Assembly (NCBI RefSeq): GCF_000350225.1 | Contig: NW_005178478.1 | Location: forward strand, 1 to 44,855 | DNA: 44,855 bases | Direction: 5' to 3' | Source: Chondrus crispus | Taxonomy: Eukaryota; Rhodophyta; Florideophyceae; Gigartinales; Gigartinaceae | Shown here: positions 1 to 12,216 of the stretch, one piece after another | Layout of the letters: each line of letters begins with the position of its first letter | Position numbering within the stretch: the first letter of the stretch is position 1 | Translations under genes and position numbers: made by a program | Notes under the pieces: model-generated | Told to the model about the DNA's origin: nothing | Seen by the model: the letters and a program-made list of their open reading frames with translations, nothing else | The model's database searches: none

Positions 1-1571
1 CCACATCGGCTTCTCCTTTTCTCTCGCGCCTCCAATTCCCCTCGAGTCTGCCTCCGATTTATCCCGAAATAGCTCCTTTTTCCATACACTACAGCGCAAC
101 TACTGTCGCTCAGCGCTGCCCTACACTCGAGTTCCTCCGCACTGCTTTCGGCAACACTCCTTCCCTCTCTCATCACCATCACCAGCACAAAAACTCTAAG
201 CCATGTCTTCCGTGCCATGTTGTGAGCACCATTTACCCTTTGTATGCTGCGCCTCTGCAACTTGACTAGAATACTGCACTGCAGCCACTGCACCCCTCAT
301 CTGGCTGATCGCTCGTCCAACCCATCTGTTGTGATTGATGATTGCCCCATCACATTTCGTCCTACGCCGCATCATCCTGCGGTGGCAGTGCCACGCACTG
401 CAGCCATCTGCTTTCACCAATCGTAGCTTCATCACTGCATTCACTGCTGCTATATGGTCCATCGTAAACGGTACAACAGCTCCGATATGTATGTACTCAC
501 TACCAGCCGCACTTTGAAACCAACTTTCCTCTTACATCCCACCTGCGTAAGTGCACCGGTATCCAAAACAAAGATTTAAAGCAGAGATTGTCACTACAAA
601 TTGTAAGTTTTGAAGGAGCAGTCACCGCAACAATCCGTTGCAGCACCTGTGGCGATACACGTGACCTACAAAAGATTTCTTCCAACCGCTCTGCTCCACG
701 ACTGCATCCTGTCGTACCCTCCGAAGGGTAGCATATGCATAGGCAACGGCGCCTAGATGAGAAGAAATTTGCAAACTCATCCTTTACATTGCACTCCTCC
801 CTCCCCCATGACTCGACAGAAGAAAACAAAGAAAAATCGATTGCTGTTTCGACATTACGTAGGTGTGGGCTGGCGTTTGCATACAGGACGTGTACAAGAT
901 GTGCGACCTTATTAGTGTCCGGATTTGGTTTTGTTTGCGGGTGTTTGCAGAATTTGCAGGCCCGAGTGGAGCAAGGCGCTGCGCCCAACGATCTTCGTGA
1001 TTGCAAAGAAGGGGGTGTGCGTGATGTGGACTGAACATGGAAGTGCACTTGATTTACTGTTCGTTTACCATACGTACACTTGTACGTCTGTCAGGATGTT
1101 GGAAAGAGACTGCATCTGTTGGGGATTTGCGTGGGCGCATGCGGAGAGCAGTAGTAGGGTGGGGAAGACTGGCATGGAGATGTAATGTTGAATCGTTGTG
1201 AAACAGAAGCATGATGACATGTTTGAAAACAAGCCGCGGTCGACAGGCGGAAGAGGCCAGGGAGGAAAATAGAAACGTTCTTGCACATCCAATAACATTG
1301 CATTACGTGCCCCCGATGTGGTCGGACCGCCGGACACGCACCGTGGTGCTACCATTTCAGGTGCTGTGGTATTCCACCAAATTTTATCCAATTTTATTCC
1401 ACATTACACCCCTCCATTCATACATTCGTTCTGTAAGTATCATGATATGTGTCATCCCCACGCCTCCTGGTTTCCTATTTCTCTCCCTCTTCTGCAGCAC
1501 TACAAAAACTCTACAACTCTCACCAACTGTCGTCCCATCCTCTTTCACAGTCAGGCCGCCTCCCAATACAG
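1..1571. other. No supported gene
   Basis: Open frames here are short, overlap on both strands and show no recognisable domain. The first 200 bases are pyrimidine-rich and look like an untranslated or promoter region. A short stretch near 290-470 and another near 7040-7310 encode vaguely similar peptides on the reverse strand, both with an Asp-His-x-Ala-Ala-Val core. This may mark fragments of one dispersed sequence family. I assign no function. Confidence 0.5.
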
Positions 1572-1639
1572 GTCATGTCTTCAAAATCCCGCTCTTGAGA
1601 GCGGGATTTTCAAGACATGACACTAGCTGAGATCAGCTA
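1572..1639. repeat. Two back-to-back palindromes
   Basis: Bases 1572-1595 and 1598-1621 are inverted copies (24-nt arms, one mismatch) separated by only 2 nt. Directly after comes a second palindrome, arms TAGCTGA (1624-1630) and TCAGCTA (1633-1639), also with a 2-nt spacer. The geometry is A-A'-B'-B. Nothing else around suggests a terminator or gene end. It belongs with similar structures at 2905, 17766, 23860 and 34900. Confidence 0.85.
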
Positions 1640-2904
1640 CACTGTAGTTGCTGCATCATTTCTCAAAAATAGCTTTGAACAAACATAACAACTTGAGACC
1701 CTCGCACGTCCTTCCACTCTTGAATGTAAGTGACCATTTACTCCAACCTACCCTGCAGAAAAAATTATGTCACCCATCCCTGACTAGACAAAAAAAAGTC
1801 TATCCGCGTTGCAACGTTAAGCACGCGCGTCTTGTCGCCAAAAGGCAGTTGGCGAAAATCAATTTCGCCAACCCCACCAGTTTCGACCAATCCTGCACTG
1901 ATGAATCCCATGAAAGCACCCCACACCAACACGCATCGCCCGTTTCAGACGGTGCTCTTGTAGCCTGGCAGCAACACTCTTGCAGCGTATGCCAACTGTT
2001 ATGCATGGCCCCCACCCAGGTCAGCATCCATATAACGGTACTGTTTGATCAGTGCTTCCGTTAGAATTGCACTTGAATTGTCAAGTCGACGGCCATAAAG
2101 GAAACTGAAAGGCGAGCCCATATGACGGAGGGAGCGTGGTGAATAGTGACTTGGATTGCTTTTTGAACTGGCGCTGTGCTGGAGCGAGTCTCAATCAAGA
2201 GCGCGAGGTTGTCAAGCGTCAGTTGGTCTACGCCTCTGCTCAAACAGTGTACCCGTCTCTGCCTCCTTCTTCCTTAGAAGCGTTGGCGGAACCCCAATAT
2301 GTTTACTTTTCAGTCGCCCGCAGCCCCGAAGACTGCCATTTACCAGGAATATCACACCAAGTAATAGAGGAGCCCAATCTCTATGCCGGGTCGAGATCCT
2401 GTGCGTGCGGCGCACGCCAAAATCATGTGCCCATATTAACACTATGCAATGCGCTTGCGCGTGATGTTGACAGACAGCAACGTTTTGAATGGGTGGCTCT
2501 GGTGCTGACGCTGGTGCCGACAACGAGTAGCTGCGAGAATGGTCAGGCAGGAGCAGGGCAAAAAAAGGCGCCTGGTATGGTGCTGTTACTCTGCAGTACC
2601 CTTACTGTACTTCACTGTACAGTAGTAATAACGGATTCATGTCCAGTTCTTTTGCAGACATCACACGTCGTGGGCACGCACATACATGAGTGTGATGCGG
2701 CTTGTGGATTGAGTTATCCGGAAATGACGGCAGGAAGACTTTTTATAAGACGGAAGAGATGTTTGGCATAGAGAAATTAGGCGAATTGTACACGTGCTGT
2801 CCGTGCTGTCCTCTGGGTGTACTACGCTCCAGCGGATTAAAATTGGGCTGCGAGAGGATGGATGTGGATGGATGTTTGGGGGGAAAACATCCATATGCAA
2901 ACCC
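1640..2904. other. No supported gene
   Basis: The longest forward frame (2136-2771) has no recognisable domain and is overlapped by equally long frames on the other strand. The stretch carries several copies of the short word TACTGTAC or its complement, for instance near 2605-2630. I see nothing else. Confidence 0.45.
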
Positions 2905-2982
2905 CTGAAGCTTCAGCTTGTACAAGATACTGTACTGGACTACGTATACCCACGTGGGTATACGTAGTTCAGTACAGTGTCT
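2905..2982. repeat. Three consecutive palindromes
   Basis: Three palindromes lie end to end, all without a spacer: CTGAAGCTTCAG (2905-2916, perfect), CTTGTACAAG (2917-2926, perfect) and a 58-bp palindrome (2925-2982, 29-nt arms, two mismatches) centred on CCCACGTGGG. Such direct abutment of unrelated palindromes is not what a MITE or a terminator looks like. Confidence 0.85.
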
Positions 2983-3900
2983 CCGAGGTGTGCAAATTTT
3001 CGCACACAGCAGGGCAGGTGTACGAAGTGCAGGAGGGAGGTAAAGCTTTATCTCTCTCTAGAGAAAGACGAGCAGTCGCTCGAGGTTGCAGGAGGGCAAA
3101 CGGTTTGCAAGTAAGGTTTGAGCTAAGGTGAGGTTTTGAGGTGAGCATGGGAGGCAGGTGAGGGAGGCATGTGGAGCTGGAGAAACGGGAAAAGAAGGAT
3201 GAGACACAAACGTGTAACGCATGACATGAGGATAAACTTTTAATGGAGGATGATGTTTGTGGATGGTTGAGGACTCGCAGGGATTGGGAAGTTGACAGTG
3301 TACAGTGGTGCACTGTAAAGGAATGAGAGGTGGGGATTGGAAACGGGGCTCTGGTACTGGTGCGTGTTGGGGGATTCACACGTCGAGGACGCGGAAAGGG
3401 TTAATGCATGAGGTTGGAGCACAATATTTGTGGCGGTCGGGGGATTAATAATGAGGTCATCCAGTGGGAGGGTAATGGATTGGATTGGGGGGTGAATGTG
3501 TGTTGGCTTCGTGTGCAGGCTTCAACGAAGAGATGGTCAGGCGGATTTGACGTCAGAAAGCAACAAGGCTAAGTTCCTCCAGGTGGATGTCGAAAGCGAA
3601 CCGTTTTAAGGATTAATTCACACGACGCAGGGCGAGGACGGGGGCGAGGAAGGGGGCGAGGACGGGGGCGGGGACGGGGCCGAACATGAGGGTACAGAGG
3701 AGTGACGGGAGACTGCGATGCAGGCGGAAGGCGGAGGTGAGGGCGTTGGAGATTGATTTGGCATGTGAATGATGTTGCTTGAAAGACGTCGATTCGGATG
3801 CGGCGAGGAGCAGGCAAGGGGGGATAAAGAAAATCTAGAAAGAATAGGGTTTTAGAGGCCTGGCCGTTTCGATCGCGGTGTGGGGTTTAGGCCCTATTTA
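2983..3900. other. No supported gene; G-rich minisatellite inside
   Basis: The forward strand is purine-rich. Bases 3631-3681 hold about four copies of a 12-13-bp unit close to GGCGAGGACGGG. Frames through it are low-complexity and give no recognisable protein. Confidence 0.5.
3631..3681. repeat. 12-13-bp G-rich minisatellite
   Basis: About four units close to GGCGAGGACGGG, with A/G exchanges between units. Confidence 0.75.
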
Positions 3901-5015
3901 GATTCAGCAAAAAAGGTACAGTGAAGTACATACAAGTTGTACAGTGACAGGGCGTATGATAGGTTGAATGACGTGGACGTACGACTGATGTTGTGCGCCA
4001 ATAAGCGCGGACAGAGCAGGAAGGCAGTGTTTCCAAAAGTTGGGATGAAAAAGTGGAAACATTATCGGGGCGATATCGAAGAAGTCGAGTACTCGATCGA
4101 GAGCCTTGTTGCGTATGCCATAGAATGTAAAGCGGGCTTCGGGGCAAAGTTCGAGAGAGACTGTAATGGTTGACACCCGAAAGTATGAGACGGCACAGCG
4201 CAGCAAGGCGACGTGTCTGCGAATTGTGGTGGGCACGTTGTTGGAAAGGCCGTTGGAATGTGACGTATGACGGGGCAGCAGGTGCGTTTTTTCAAGTGGC
4301 AGAGTACTATAGGGATGCAACGGGTGGTTTGCAGCTGGGCAGCAGGTGCGAGGAACCGCCACCATCGCTCGCCCGACCTAAAAATAAGGGGCCAAACCCT
4401 ACGTTGGTCGCAGGGTGAAGCCCCAAAAATAGACTGCGCAGCCCTGACGCCGCGCTGACATACATGCGCGGGCAAGGCGGCAAGCCGGTCGGTGCGAGGT
4501 TGTGGGGTTGCGGCGGCGGCGCCGGTGCCGCGGCTCGCGGCGAGGCGCGTTGCGATCTGATCTCCGGCGCCGGAACATGTGTTACCGCCCGCGCCTCTCG
4601 GCGACTACGACGCAGTAATCAGCGTTTTTCGCTTGCCGTGAGGCACCCGCCTGTACCTGTACGCCGTACCTGAGCTCGCCGGGAAGGCGCAATCTCGCAG
4701 CGCTGCCTACAATTTTTTATGCCCAGTATTTTCGCAACCTGCCTCGCCGTACAGCCGTGCGGTACCCAAGGGTACTGTACCTCGCACTGCGTACTGTACC
4801 CTTGAATGGTCGACTTTATTGAGAGGGTCTAACATGTTACCGAGGGTCTGTAGAGCAACCGGGGGAAGCCGTATCCTACGCCTTCGAAGGGTACATACTG
4901 TACCGTTACTGTAGACTCACTGTGGTACTGCGTGGGCGCTGCAGGTCGGGGCGGAGGGATTGCGGGTTCGGCGGCGCGTCGCAGGTGGTTGGAGTTTTCG
5001 TGGAAAGTGGCAAAG
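3901..5015. other. No supported gene
   Basis: Overlapping frames on both strands, none with a recognisable domain. Bases 4765-4805 form an imperfect hairpin with GTACCC/GGGTAC arms and two TACTGTAC words. I see no other structure. Confidence 0.4.
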
Positions 5016-5150
5016 GTTTCTTTCCGGAAGGCTTTCGCTTCCCGGGTGGTGGCAAGGTTTCTTTCCGGAAGGCTTTGGCTTCCCCGGGTGGCGGCTTTCG
5101 CTTCCCGGGCGGTGGCTTGCGCTTCCCGGACGGCTTTCGCTTTCATGGCG
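5016..5150. repeat. Degenerate minisatellite
   Basis: Units built on TTTCCGGAAGGCTTT and GCTTCCCGGGTGGTGGC recur at uneven spacing. The reverse strand (a frame at 4829-5269) reads this as an Ala/Lys/Glu-rich repeat. I cannot tell whether that frame is translated. Repeat-driven low-complexity coding is as likely as chance. Confidence 0.6.
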
Positions 5151-8027
5151 ACTGACAAGATCTTTCCTTTCGGTCCTTGCATTTTCTTCCTCTCCTCGGC
5201 GATGCACCAGTGTACTTTTTCCTTGCAAGTGAAATCAGTTACAATCGCAATCACCACCTGTCCGCACATCAGGTTGGAGCGCTTCTCACCGCCGCACCCA
5301 CGCCTCCGTCCCCGAACTGATTCGTTCCCGGGGCGCTGTGAGGCGGCCGCTAATCAAAACGGGAGCACACAGTCCTCCATCCCCCTGGCGCCAACGAAGG
5401 GTACAACAAGCGGCAATACAACCCCATGAGGAGATGCCTCCCGTAGCCCTCCGGCCACATCACACTCGCGAGAATCGCACGCCATCTCAACAGACACGCA
5501 CGTACGCACCGCTTTTCCCATGGACAGGACGCCTACGATACTCGAGGGTAGATACAGCATCTTGATTTCCAACAGGACGGTCTCAACTCCCAGTGCAGGA
5601 ACCTCAAGTTTAGAATGCATTCCCTCCTCCGATCCGTCCATACTGTGCCTTCAAGTCGCAGTCGGCTGCATCGCATCTATCCACACACACACACACACAT
5701 ATACTGTACACACACATACACACACTGGGATCTCCAACCTTCGCATGCCCCCAACTCTGCAAGTGCACCTGATCCTCCCCTTCCGTCCCATCGCGCCTCC
5801 TTGTTCTGGATTCGGACCTGCACATTACCCGTCCGTACCCAGCATTCGTACGTAGAACGAGAATAACTTTTGCGGCTGTCGTCTACCCTGCCCCGACACA
5901 GCGCAAGAGTTGCCCTTCGCGACCGCCCTTCGTCTTTTCTACGCGATCGCAGTAGCTTTTACTTGGAATGTGATGCACGTAAGCGCGTGTATGCGACGAT
6001 AACCTTCGCATGACAACCTTCGCACGAGCACGGTACATGATGTGGCGGCGTCGCAGGACGATGGCAAGACGGGGGGTTTACTGCGGGGGTTTACTGCAAT
6101 GATCGGACGCACGATTGCGCGACTCGCATTGGCGACACCTCCTCCCCGGCAGTTTACGACTACAAATGACGGGTGCGGCCGTGTCAACTCTCAAGACTGT
6201 TGTCGGGCTACAAATTCCGAGTACAAAACCGAACACAGGTGTGGCGGCACGTGTGGCGGCACAGGTTGCGATGACCCGGTGTCTCTGGGCACTGCGATGG
6301 ATTCTGCGGGCTGCCTGCCCCTTGGCGTGTTTGGTCCTCCACGCGCAGACGAGCATGGCGTGTGAGCAGCGAGTAAGGAGGAGGTACAGTAGATTGCGGT
6401 GGGGGAGCAGCTCTGTCTGCGCCGTGCAGCGGCGAGCACAGACGGCCACGAGCGTGCGGCGGGGGCGGGACACGGGGTACTGTAAGGAGGCGGCAGTGCG
6501 CAGTACCCTTGGTACCGTACAAGTACAAGTGCGGCGCAGGGTTTCCCCCACGCCTCCTCACGGCGGGCGCACGGCACGCACATGACGATGAGGGTGCGGC
6601 CACTGTAAAGAGGATTAGATCAGGGCAAAATAACGGTATGCCTGCCGCACGCGATCACAGGCACACGCAACTTGCTTGGCGGTGATCCTTTTTCGGAAAG
6701 TGCCCCTCATTTGCGCCTGCTATGCCCGGGCCGCTACCGCCTCGCTTCCACCTTCCTCCCGATCACGACCTCAAGCCCGTGCTCACTTGCTCACTTGCAT
6801 GCCGCACGCACACCTTTTTAACGGCTTCTATAATTGTCATACAAGACACCAAATAACGGGAAAGCTGCCACACATACATTGTACCAAGCCCGCCCTCCGC
6901 CCTCCCCCTTCACTTGCTCCATTTCCATCTCCGTGTCTGTCTTTATCTCTATATCACCTCTGATGCCCGTCCACACACGCCCCCCACACTCCTCTTGTCG
7001 TCTTTCAAACAGACACAACCCTTCAAAATTACGCTGATGATGCCGCCGATAAAATTGAAACACACGCCATCTTCCACCCCCGGACACCTTCCTCGCATCA
7101 ATCACTGTATCCGCCATCACATGATGGGAACCTTCCCTTCGGCATCCTCACCAGCAAAGGCAAATACTACAGCTACCACAGCAGCTGTATGGTCGTTGCG
7201 CAACCCACGTCCACCCAACAAACATATGCCTCCGATAATGAAATCACAGCCTCTCACGAAGCTCTGGGACGCCGTGGCCAAGAGACATACTGCTGGAAAT
7301 CCAGGCACTAAATGTTGAATCCAAGCACGTTTTTATCTGTTGCAACTTCCTCACACCAAGAAAGGAGCACCACGGTATGATTGTAACTGTATACCAATTT
7401 TGGGCAAGTTGCATTGCAATGAACTACGTAAGTCACTTTCTCGTCAGTACTCGTCGAACCCATCATCCGTATCTTTCTTGGGCGTCAACAATCAACCTGC
7501 AATAAAGCTGCAACAAAGCTGCAACAAACTGAAACGCAACCGCTTTGTAGAAAGGGGCCTACAGTCGTGTACTGTATCCGATACAGTATTACCATTCCTT
7601 TTTCTTTTTCAGTTTCTTCTGCCCACAGTTGACACGCTCTCCATTGCTCTGCGTTACTCTCCGTTTCTATCCGTTGCCAGCGATAGCAAAACGAGAAAGC
7701 GGTTTTCGAATAGCCGTGAATGCAGACATTTCAAAACTCACCGCGGGGTATGCAAGACAGCACGAGACACGTGTATTTGGTGCATCTCTCATCCCTCGTA
7801 CAGTTTTTCTCTACTACTGTAATTTACATATGTACAGTACTCGCTGGGCCGAATATCATCACACACCGTCGAGATTACAGTAGGTGTGATTTACGCGGAG
7901 CATTACACCGGTAACACCCTTTCTTGATTTTCGAAAAGATCGATCCTCAAATTAATTCACTTGACGTGGTTCACCCAGGGGTAACACGGGTCTCGTCATA
8001 GCAACCATTATTACCAACCCAACCTAA
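5151..8027. other. No supported gene; CA microsatellite inside
   Basis: Bases 5682-5726 are a CA/CATA microsatellite. Bases 7497-7530 repeat a CTGCAACAAAG-like word. Bases 7571-7589 are a 9-nt-arm hairpin (TACTGTATC/GATACAGTA, 1-nt spacer). The forward strand at 6914-7318 and the reverse strand at 7117-7308 stay open, but no domain is recognisable. Confidence 0.45.
5682..5726. repeat. CA-rich microsatellite
   Basis: An interrupted CA/CATA run, easily seen by eye, with a TACTGTAC word inside it. Confidence 0.9.
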
Positions 8028-8042
8028 CCCCCCCCCCCCCCC
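8028..8042. repeat. Poly-C tract
   Basis: Fifteen consecutive C. A second C/A homopolymer run follows within about 40 bases. This may reflect slippage or a site of assembly uncertainty. Confidence 0.9.
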
Positions 8043-8286
8043 TGCTTTGTCCTCTGCGGTGCCTCCAACCCCCCCCCAAAAAAAGGCTCTTCAATTCTTA
8101 CAGTCAGTATTTGGCAGTCCGTCAGCGCAGCAAAACCGACGGGCGGCAAACCATAGTGGGTATCGAAACGAATCGGATGAAGCGCGGGATGGCAGAAAAG
8201 AGTCGCAATTCCAGGATGACGGGGAGAGACAGGGGCTCGCGGCAAGTCAAGAGAGGCGGGCGAGAAGACGGATGAGGTGGTTTTCC

Positions 8287-8340
8287 GGCGGCGTGGTGCC
8301 GGCGTGGCGCCGACGTGGCGCCGACGTGGCGCCGGCGCGA
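8287..8340. repeat. 12-bp minisatellite
   Basis: Four to five units close to GCCGACGTGGC, GC-rich, no gene recognised across it. Confidence 0.75.
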
Positions 8341-8705
8341 GGCCACCCTCGCTGGAAAGAGCGATTGGCCGCGTTGCCAAGGGAGAACACAGAGCGTTGG
8401 AATGGACGCCGTCGCGCGACACATATGAGCACACACGCGTACACGCACGCACAAGTTGTTCCGGAGGGGGCGATCACTGGCGGGCGGCAATCTCACACGC
8501 TCGTGTGACGCGGGCTGGGTGATGCGAGCGGGGTTGTAGCGGTTTGAACAGGTCGCGGTGTCGCGCGTCTACATGGCGTCTCTTAAGGGAAACAGTCAGG
8601 TACTGTACGTTGGTGATGGGATTGACGCGTGCATTGCGTCTTGTCACAAGAACGACGTCCGAAGAAGATGCGGAAGTGAGAAGAAATTTCGGGCGGTGCG
8701 TGGAT

Positions 8706-8822
8706 AAGCCATGCAGTGGCGCAAATCACAAGCAGTAGGGTTTGTGATGGGACTCGAATGCAGAAAGCCATACGGCGGCACAGATCACAAGCAGTAGGGT
8801 TGCTGTTGGGACTCGAATGCAG
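8706..8822. repeat. 59-bp tandem duplication
   Basis: Copies at 8706-8763 and 8765-8822 start with AAGCCAT and end with GGGACTCGAATGCAG. They differ at scattered positions, so the duplication is old. On the reverse strand the copy end reads CATTCGAGTCCC, close to a polymerase III B box, but no cloverleaf can be drawn. Confidence 0.8.
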
Positions 8823-10988
8823 TGATTTCGGTACGAAAAGCGTGTCTCTTCCGACAAACGGGAGGTCCACCGGCATCTGTCAGGGTCGTGTCAGTCGACC
8901 GCGTGGTAAAAACAGGCGTGTAGGCGGCGTGAAGGCGGACAAGTGACGGCAGGGTCGGCGGCGCAAGGTGCGCTGACCTTGGGCCCTCCGACCCCGCCGT
9001 TACCTGCCGTTTCTTGTGGCTCGCGTCAGCGGCCAAGTTCGGCAAGCAAGTGATGCAGAGTTGCTTGGTGGAACGGGCGGTTGAAAGACAGCAACGTCAC
9101 AGCGCCGTGGGACTACAATATCGGCGACACTGGCGGTTACAGTCGGGGGGTCTTGCGATGGTTGAAAAAGGGACATTCTACCTTTTTTCTCACACATTTT
9201 CGTGCCGGGGATCAGCGTGCGGGGCCGGAGGCAAGGTATCGAGTTGACGCAGTTTTTGGTTTTGGGAGATTTGAATCGCTGTCTCTCCCGAAACGGTGGC
9301 GAGACCAGGTGGTGGTACGAAATCTGCTGCTCGCGTACCACCGGTGGCGCCGACATAATGTCATCGCCCAACTGTTTCTGCACCGGCCTTAACCAACGCC
9401 GAGAAGTCACAGCGGATGCCCCAAAACGCGCTCTCTCGTGATACACGCGTCGGTGTCGGTCATCGATGTTCCGACGACGCCACGGCGCCTCGGCACTCCA
9501 CTCGGACTGAAACCCTGGGACACTACAACCACTTGTCGTCGTCCACAGGCCGCTCGCCGCACCGGTGCCCGGCTGACGGCCGTCTGACGCTCGGATTTGC
9601 CCTGCCTCCTCATTGGGAACGGTAAGGACGGAACGACGGAAAGGCGATATCATGCCGCGGACGCCGTGTGTTGGCGTCCGGCGAGCCCCCACTTGGCGAT
9701 GTCATGTCCGTCCTGTGTCGCACTCCAAAACTCGATCACAGATCGAGGTGGACCGCTATTTTCATCCCCTGTGCAAAGGGCAACGGCGCCAGTCCATGCC
9801 GTAGAGGTCTACGCAACGCGTGGTGTCTATCTGACATTGCCAATTCATTATCAGCACCGACCAACCCGCTCCTCGCCGATGCGGCCCCTCACCCGTTCCA
9901 CTTCACTCTCACATCGCTCTTATGGTAGTCGATATCCTGTGGCGATGGTGTATCATGCCGCCACCTCACTTGCCGGCGACACCTATCTCCCTCTTCAGAG
10001 AGATCCTCCCAACTGGTACTCTTCGAATCAGAGGGATCGGGATTACCGTACAACATCCCGATTTGAAAGCATCGATGCTTCAGGCCAATGACCATGCACC
10101 AACACCACCATCTTGGCGTTTAAAGCCTCTTGTGGTAACTTCAGGGAATACGTGACGAAAAAGACCAAAAGTAGGCTAGTCCCCCCTCTTTCTTTATTCA
10201 CCATCGGTGCACCTTTTATCTCCTTCCACCAGCAATTCTCATGGTCCATTCTTCTGGACCCAAAGGTCAGGTAATTCGAACCCTCTAAGAGTGTTCGGCC
10301 AAATTGTGGCTTTAATACAACAATCCCCCACACTGTACGTGGAGGCCGATCGCGGAGGACGCAGACACATATCTGCCTACAGTAGCACAGGTGACCGTTT
10401 GGCGGTCAGACAGTGGGTCCATCCAGAAATTGCCAGATTACCACTTTACCACTTTTTTGCCAATCATCGCTCAGAAAATCTGGCGGACAGCCATCACTTT
10501 CGATGAAGTGGTGCCGCCCTCGTGGGGTGGGATAACTTCGCCAAACCCACTGAACAAATGTTTTCGCGCGAATATATGTCTACATCCTGGAATTGCAAAT
10601 TCCCTTACACTTCCTTTCGTCATCGTTCCCTGTCCTACTCCCCTCCAACTCAACCTTGCTCACAACTTCCCGCCCCTCTTCCCCTCTTCAATGCCTACAG
10701 CCGATCCGATGAGAAGCCCTGTTCCCTCTAGAAAGCATCTTTGTGCGGGGCAATAGCTGCGTATAGGACCTCACTCGCTTTTTATCACATCCAGAAAATG
10801 ACGCCTGCTCATAATCGTTTGCGCAAAAATCCTTAGTATCTGCGGCGTGTCCTGCTAAGACCCGTCAACACACGAATGACGACACCGTGGAATCAAATTT
10901 TGTCATACTGCAAAGACGACGATTTCCGGTCGTCAGGAAACATGGAAACCAGCACACCCGATCACATTATTTAACCTTGGTCGTATCT
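8823..10988. other. No supported gene
   Basis: Several frames of 60-230 codons overlap on both strands (for example reverse 9000-9692 and forward 9597-10091) and none shows a domain I recognise. Bases 10069-10082 hold a 14-bp perfect palindrome. Local inverted repeats such as ATCGGGAT/ATCCCGAT near 10037-10063 occur. I do not annotate a function. Confidence 0.4.
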
Positions 10989-11024
10989 TTAACCTGGATT
11001 CCTTTATAAAGTGGACCAGGTTAA
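10989..11024. repeat. TTAA-ended hairpin, possible transposon left edge
   Basis: The arms TTAACCTGG (10989-10997) and CCAGGTTAA (11016-11024) enclose 18 nt. piggyBac-type elements insert at TTAA, and a comparable hairpin with TTAA in its arms lies at 16694-16721, beyond the transposase. I could not find matching terminal inverted repeats, so treating these as element edges is inference. Confidence 0.4.
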
Positions 11025-11376
11025 TTCTGGTAATCGCCCTAAGAGAAAGCGATCCAGTTTTGGATCACAGAGGCGCATTGATAAGAATATGATAAGGACA
11101 GGCATATCCCTCAACTTGAACGGATTGTGGGAAAAAAAGCAGCTCTTTTCGGAGCTGCGGAGTATCATAGCTAACCCTGTGCTCTCTCGTAGACGATTCG
11201 ACGTCACTATAAAAAGTTTTGAGAGTTCTCAGACTGACGGTCCGGCCACCGTCTCAAAGGGGCACAACTGTTTGAGCGGTCTCAAAATGTTTTATTTGAT
11301 TGAGAACATTTTCAAGATGTCACCGCCGCCGTTGCCTTTTGACGGTAATTGTGCCACGTATTGGGGATGGTTTTGA
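11011..11376 (+). CDS. Small basic ORF, unknown
   Basis: A 121-codon open frame starting with GTG. Its N-terminal third is strongly basic and holds a stretch like a nuclear localisation signal (PKRKR). There is no other domain I recognise. It lies between the left TTAA hairpin and the Ser/Pro-rich ORF of the piggyBac-like element, so it may be an N-terminal transposase piece, an accessory ORF or chance. The GTG start is only the first possible start in the frame. Confidence 0.2.
   Translation: MDQVNSGNRPKRKRSSFGSQRRIDKNMIRTGISLNLNGLWEKKQLFSELRSIIANPVLSRRRFDVTIKSFESSQTDGPATVSKGHNCLSGLKMFYLIENIFKMSPPPLPFDGNCATYWGWF
11200..11320. repeat. Left subterminal TCTCA/GAGAAC repeats
   Basis: The words TTGAGAG, GTTCTCAG, CGTCTCAAA, GGTCTCAAAATG and TTGAGAAC recur within 120 bases. 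The same words recur at 16395-16580 on the other side of the transposase, including GAGTCTCAAAAC and GTGAGAAC. Repeated short words near both edges are typical of transposase-binding regions. That role is inference. Confidence 0.45.
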
Positions 11377-11586
11377 GATATCTCCTAAACCATCTCTTTC
11401 TGCTACTACTAGTAGCATGTTATGTAGACCATATGCAGACTCTCTCTTGAGCATTGAGAACTCTCCTTCAGTGCGAGACGTCTTCCTTTCTTTCGGAGAC
11501 TCTCCGAGTTTCGCCGATTCGTCAACTACCAATCTGCACAATCATTACTTTCTGACCCATTTTTGGCGATCGCCTCTCTATAATTT

Positions 11587-12216
11587 ATGTCTCGTCGTGA
11601 TGTTTCCACTGATACGGATGCATACAGGACTCAGGACTCGTTTATTCCTGAAACTGAGCCTTCGCCCTCTCTTTTAACACTAACGCAGCCTAGTGCATTA
11701 AGAAGAACGTTGCCAAATCTGTCATCGCAACCTTCAAGCCGGCTTCCCTCTCCTAACTTTGGCTCATCGCCGGGTTTTTTTGATAGCTCCAGTATACCCC
11801 CATCACAATGTTCTCCACTTCCATTCAATGGGTTTCCTGAGAGACAGCCAATCATTAGTTTGAATAATGCATCTCAGGTGAAGCATCAGACGCCAGGCGA
11901 CAATGTTATACAGATGTATGACGATAGGCTGGATAGCCAGGAAGTAGTGGATTCTTTGGATGGAAGCGACCTTCCTTTCTCACAATAGTACCACAACGGC
12001 CCTGTTGACGCCACTTCAGACGCCAACGCAGATAGAAGTAGCTCTTCCTCCATCATGGAGGAAGAAACTATTGTCTCTGTGTCTGAGCTGCCATCTTTGC
12101 AGCCCTTTCGTATATTTGTAACCAACCCTGGAGCCAATTTTGCTTCTGGCGGGGAGCTGTGTGAGGATCTTTGGAGTGGTGTGTTTCATAATTTTGATGA
12201 GGATCGCTGTGAACAG
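11587..12216 (+). pseudogene. Ser/Pro-rich acidic N-terminal ORF of piggyBac-like element
   Basis: The frame starts with ATG at 11587 and runs to 12216 with one TAG (11986-11988). The first 130 residues are Ser/Pro-rich, the rest acidic with no fold I recognise. piggyBac transposases usually begin with a long disordered acidic region, and acidic coding resumes at 12671 after the solo LTR, in a different frame. I therefore infer that this is the N-terminal part of the transposase gene interrupted by the LTR, or a separate ORF directly upstream of it. The absence of any domain keeps the call tentative. Confidence 0.4.

Noticed and set aside
8028..8042. Telomere-like C-rich tract
   Set aside because: It is a plain C homopolymer after AACCTAA, with no repeated telomere unit.
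8706..8822. tRNA gene pair
   Set aside because: Only a B-box-like word is present; no acceptor stem or anticodon arm can be drawn.
9000..9692. Reverse-strand 230-codon frame as a gene
   Set aside because: No domain, and forward frames of similar quality overlap it.
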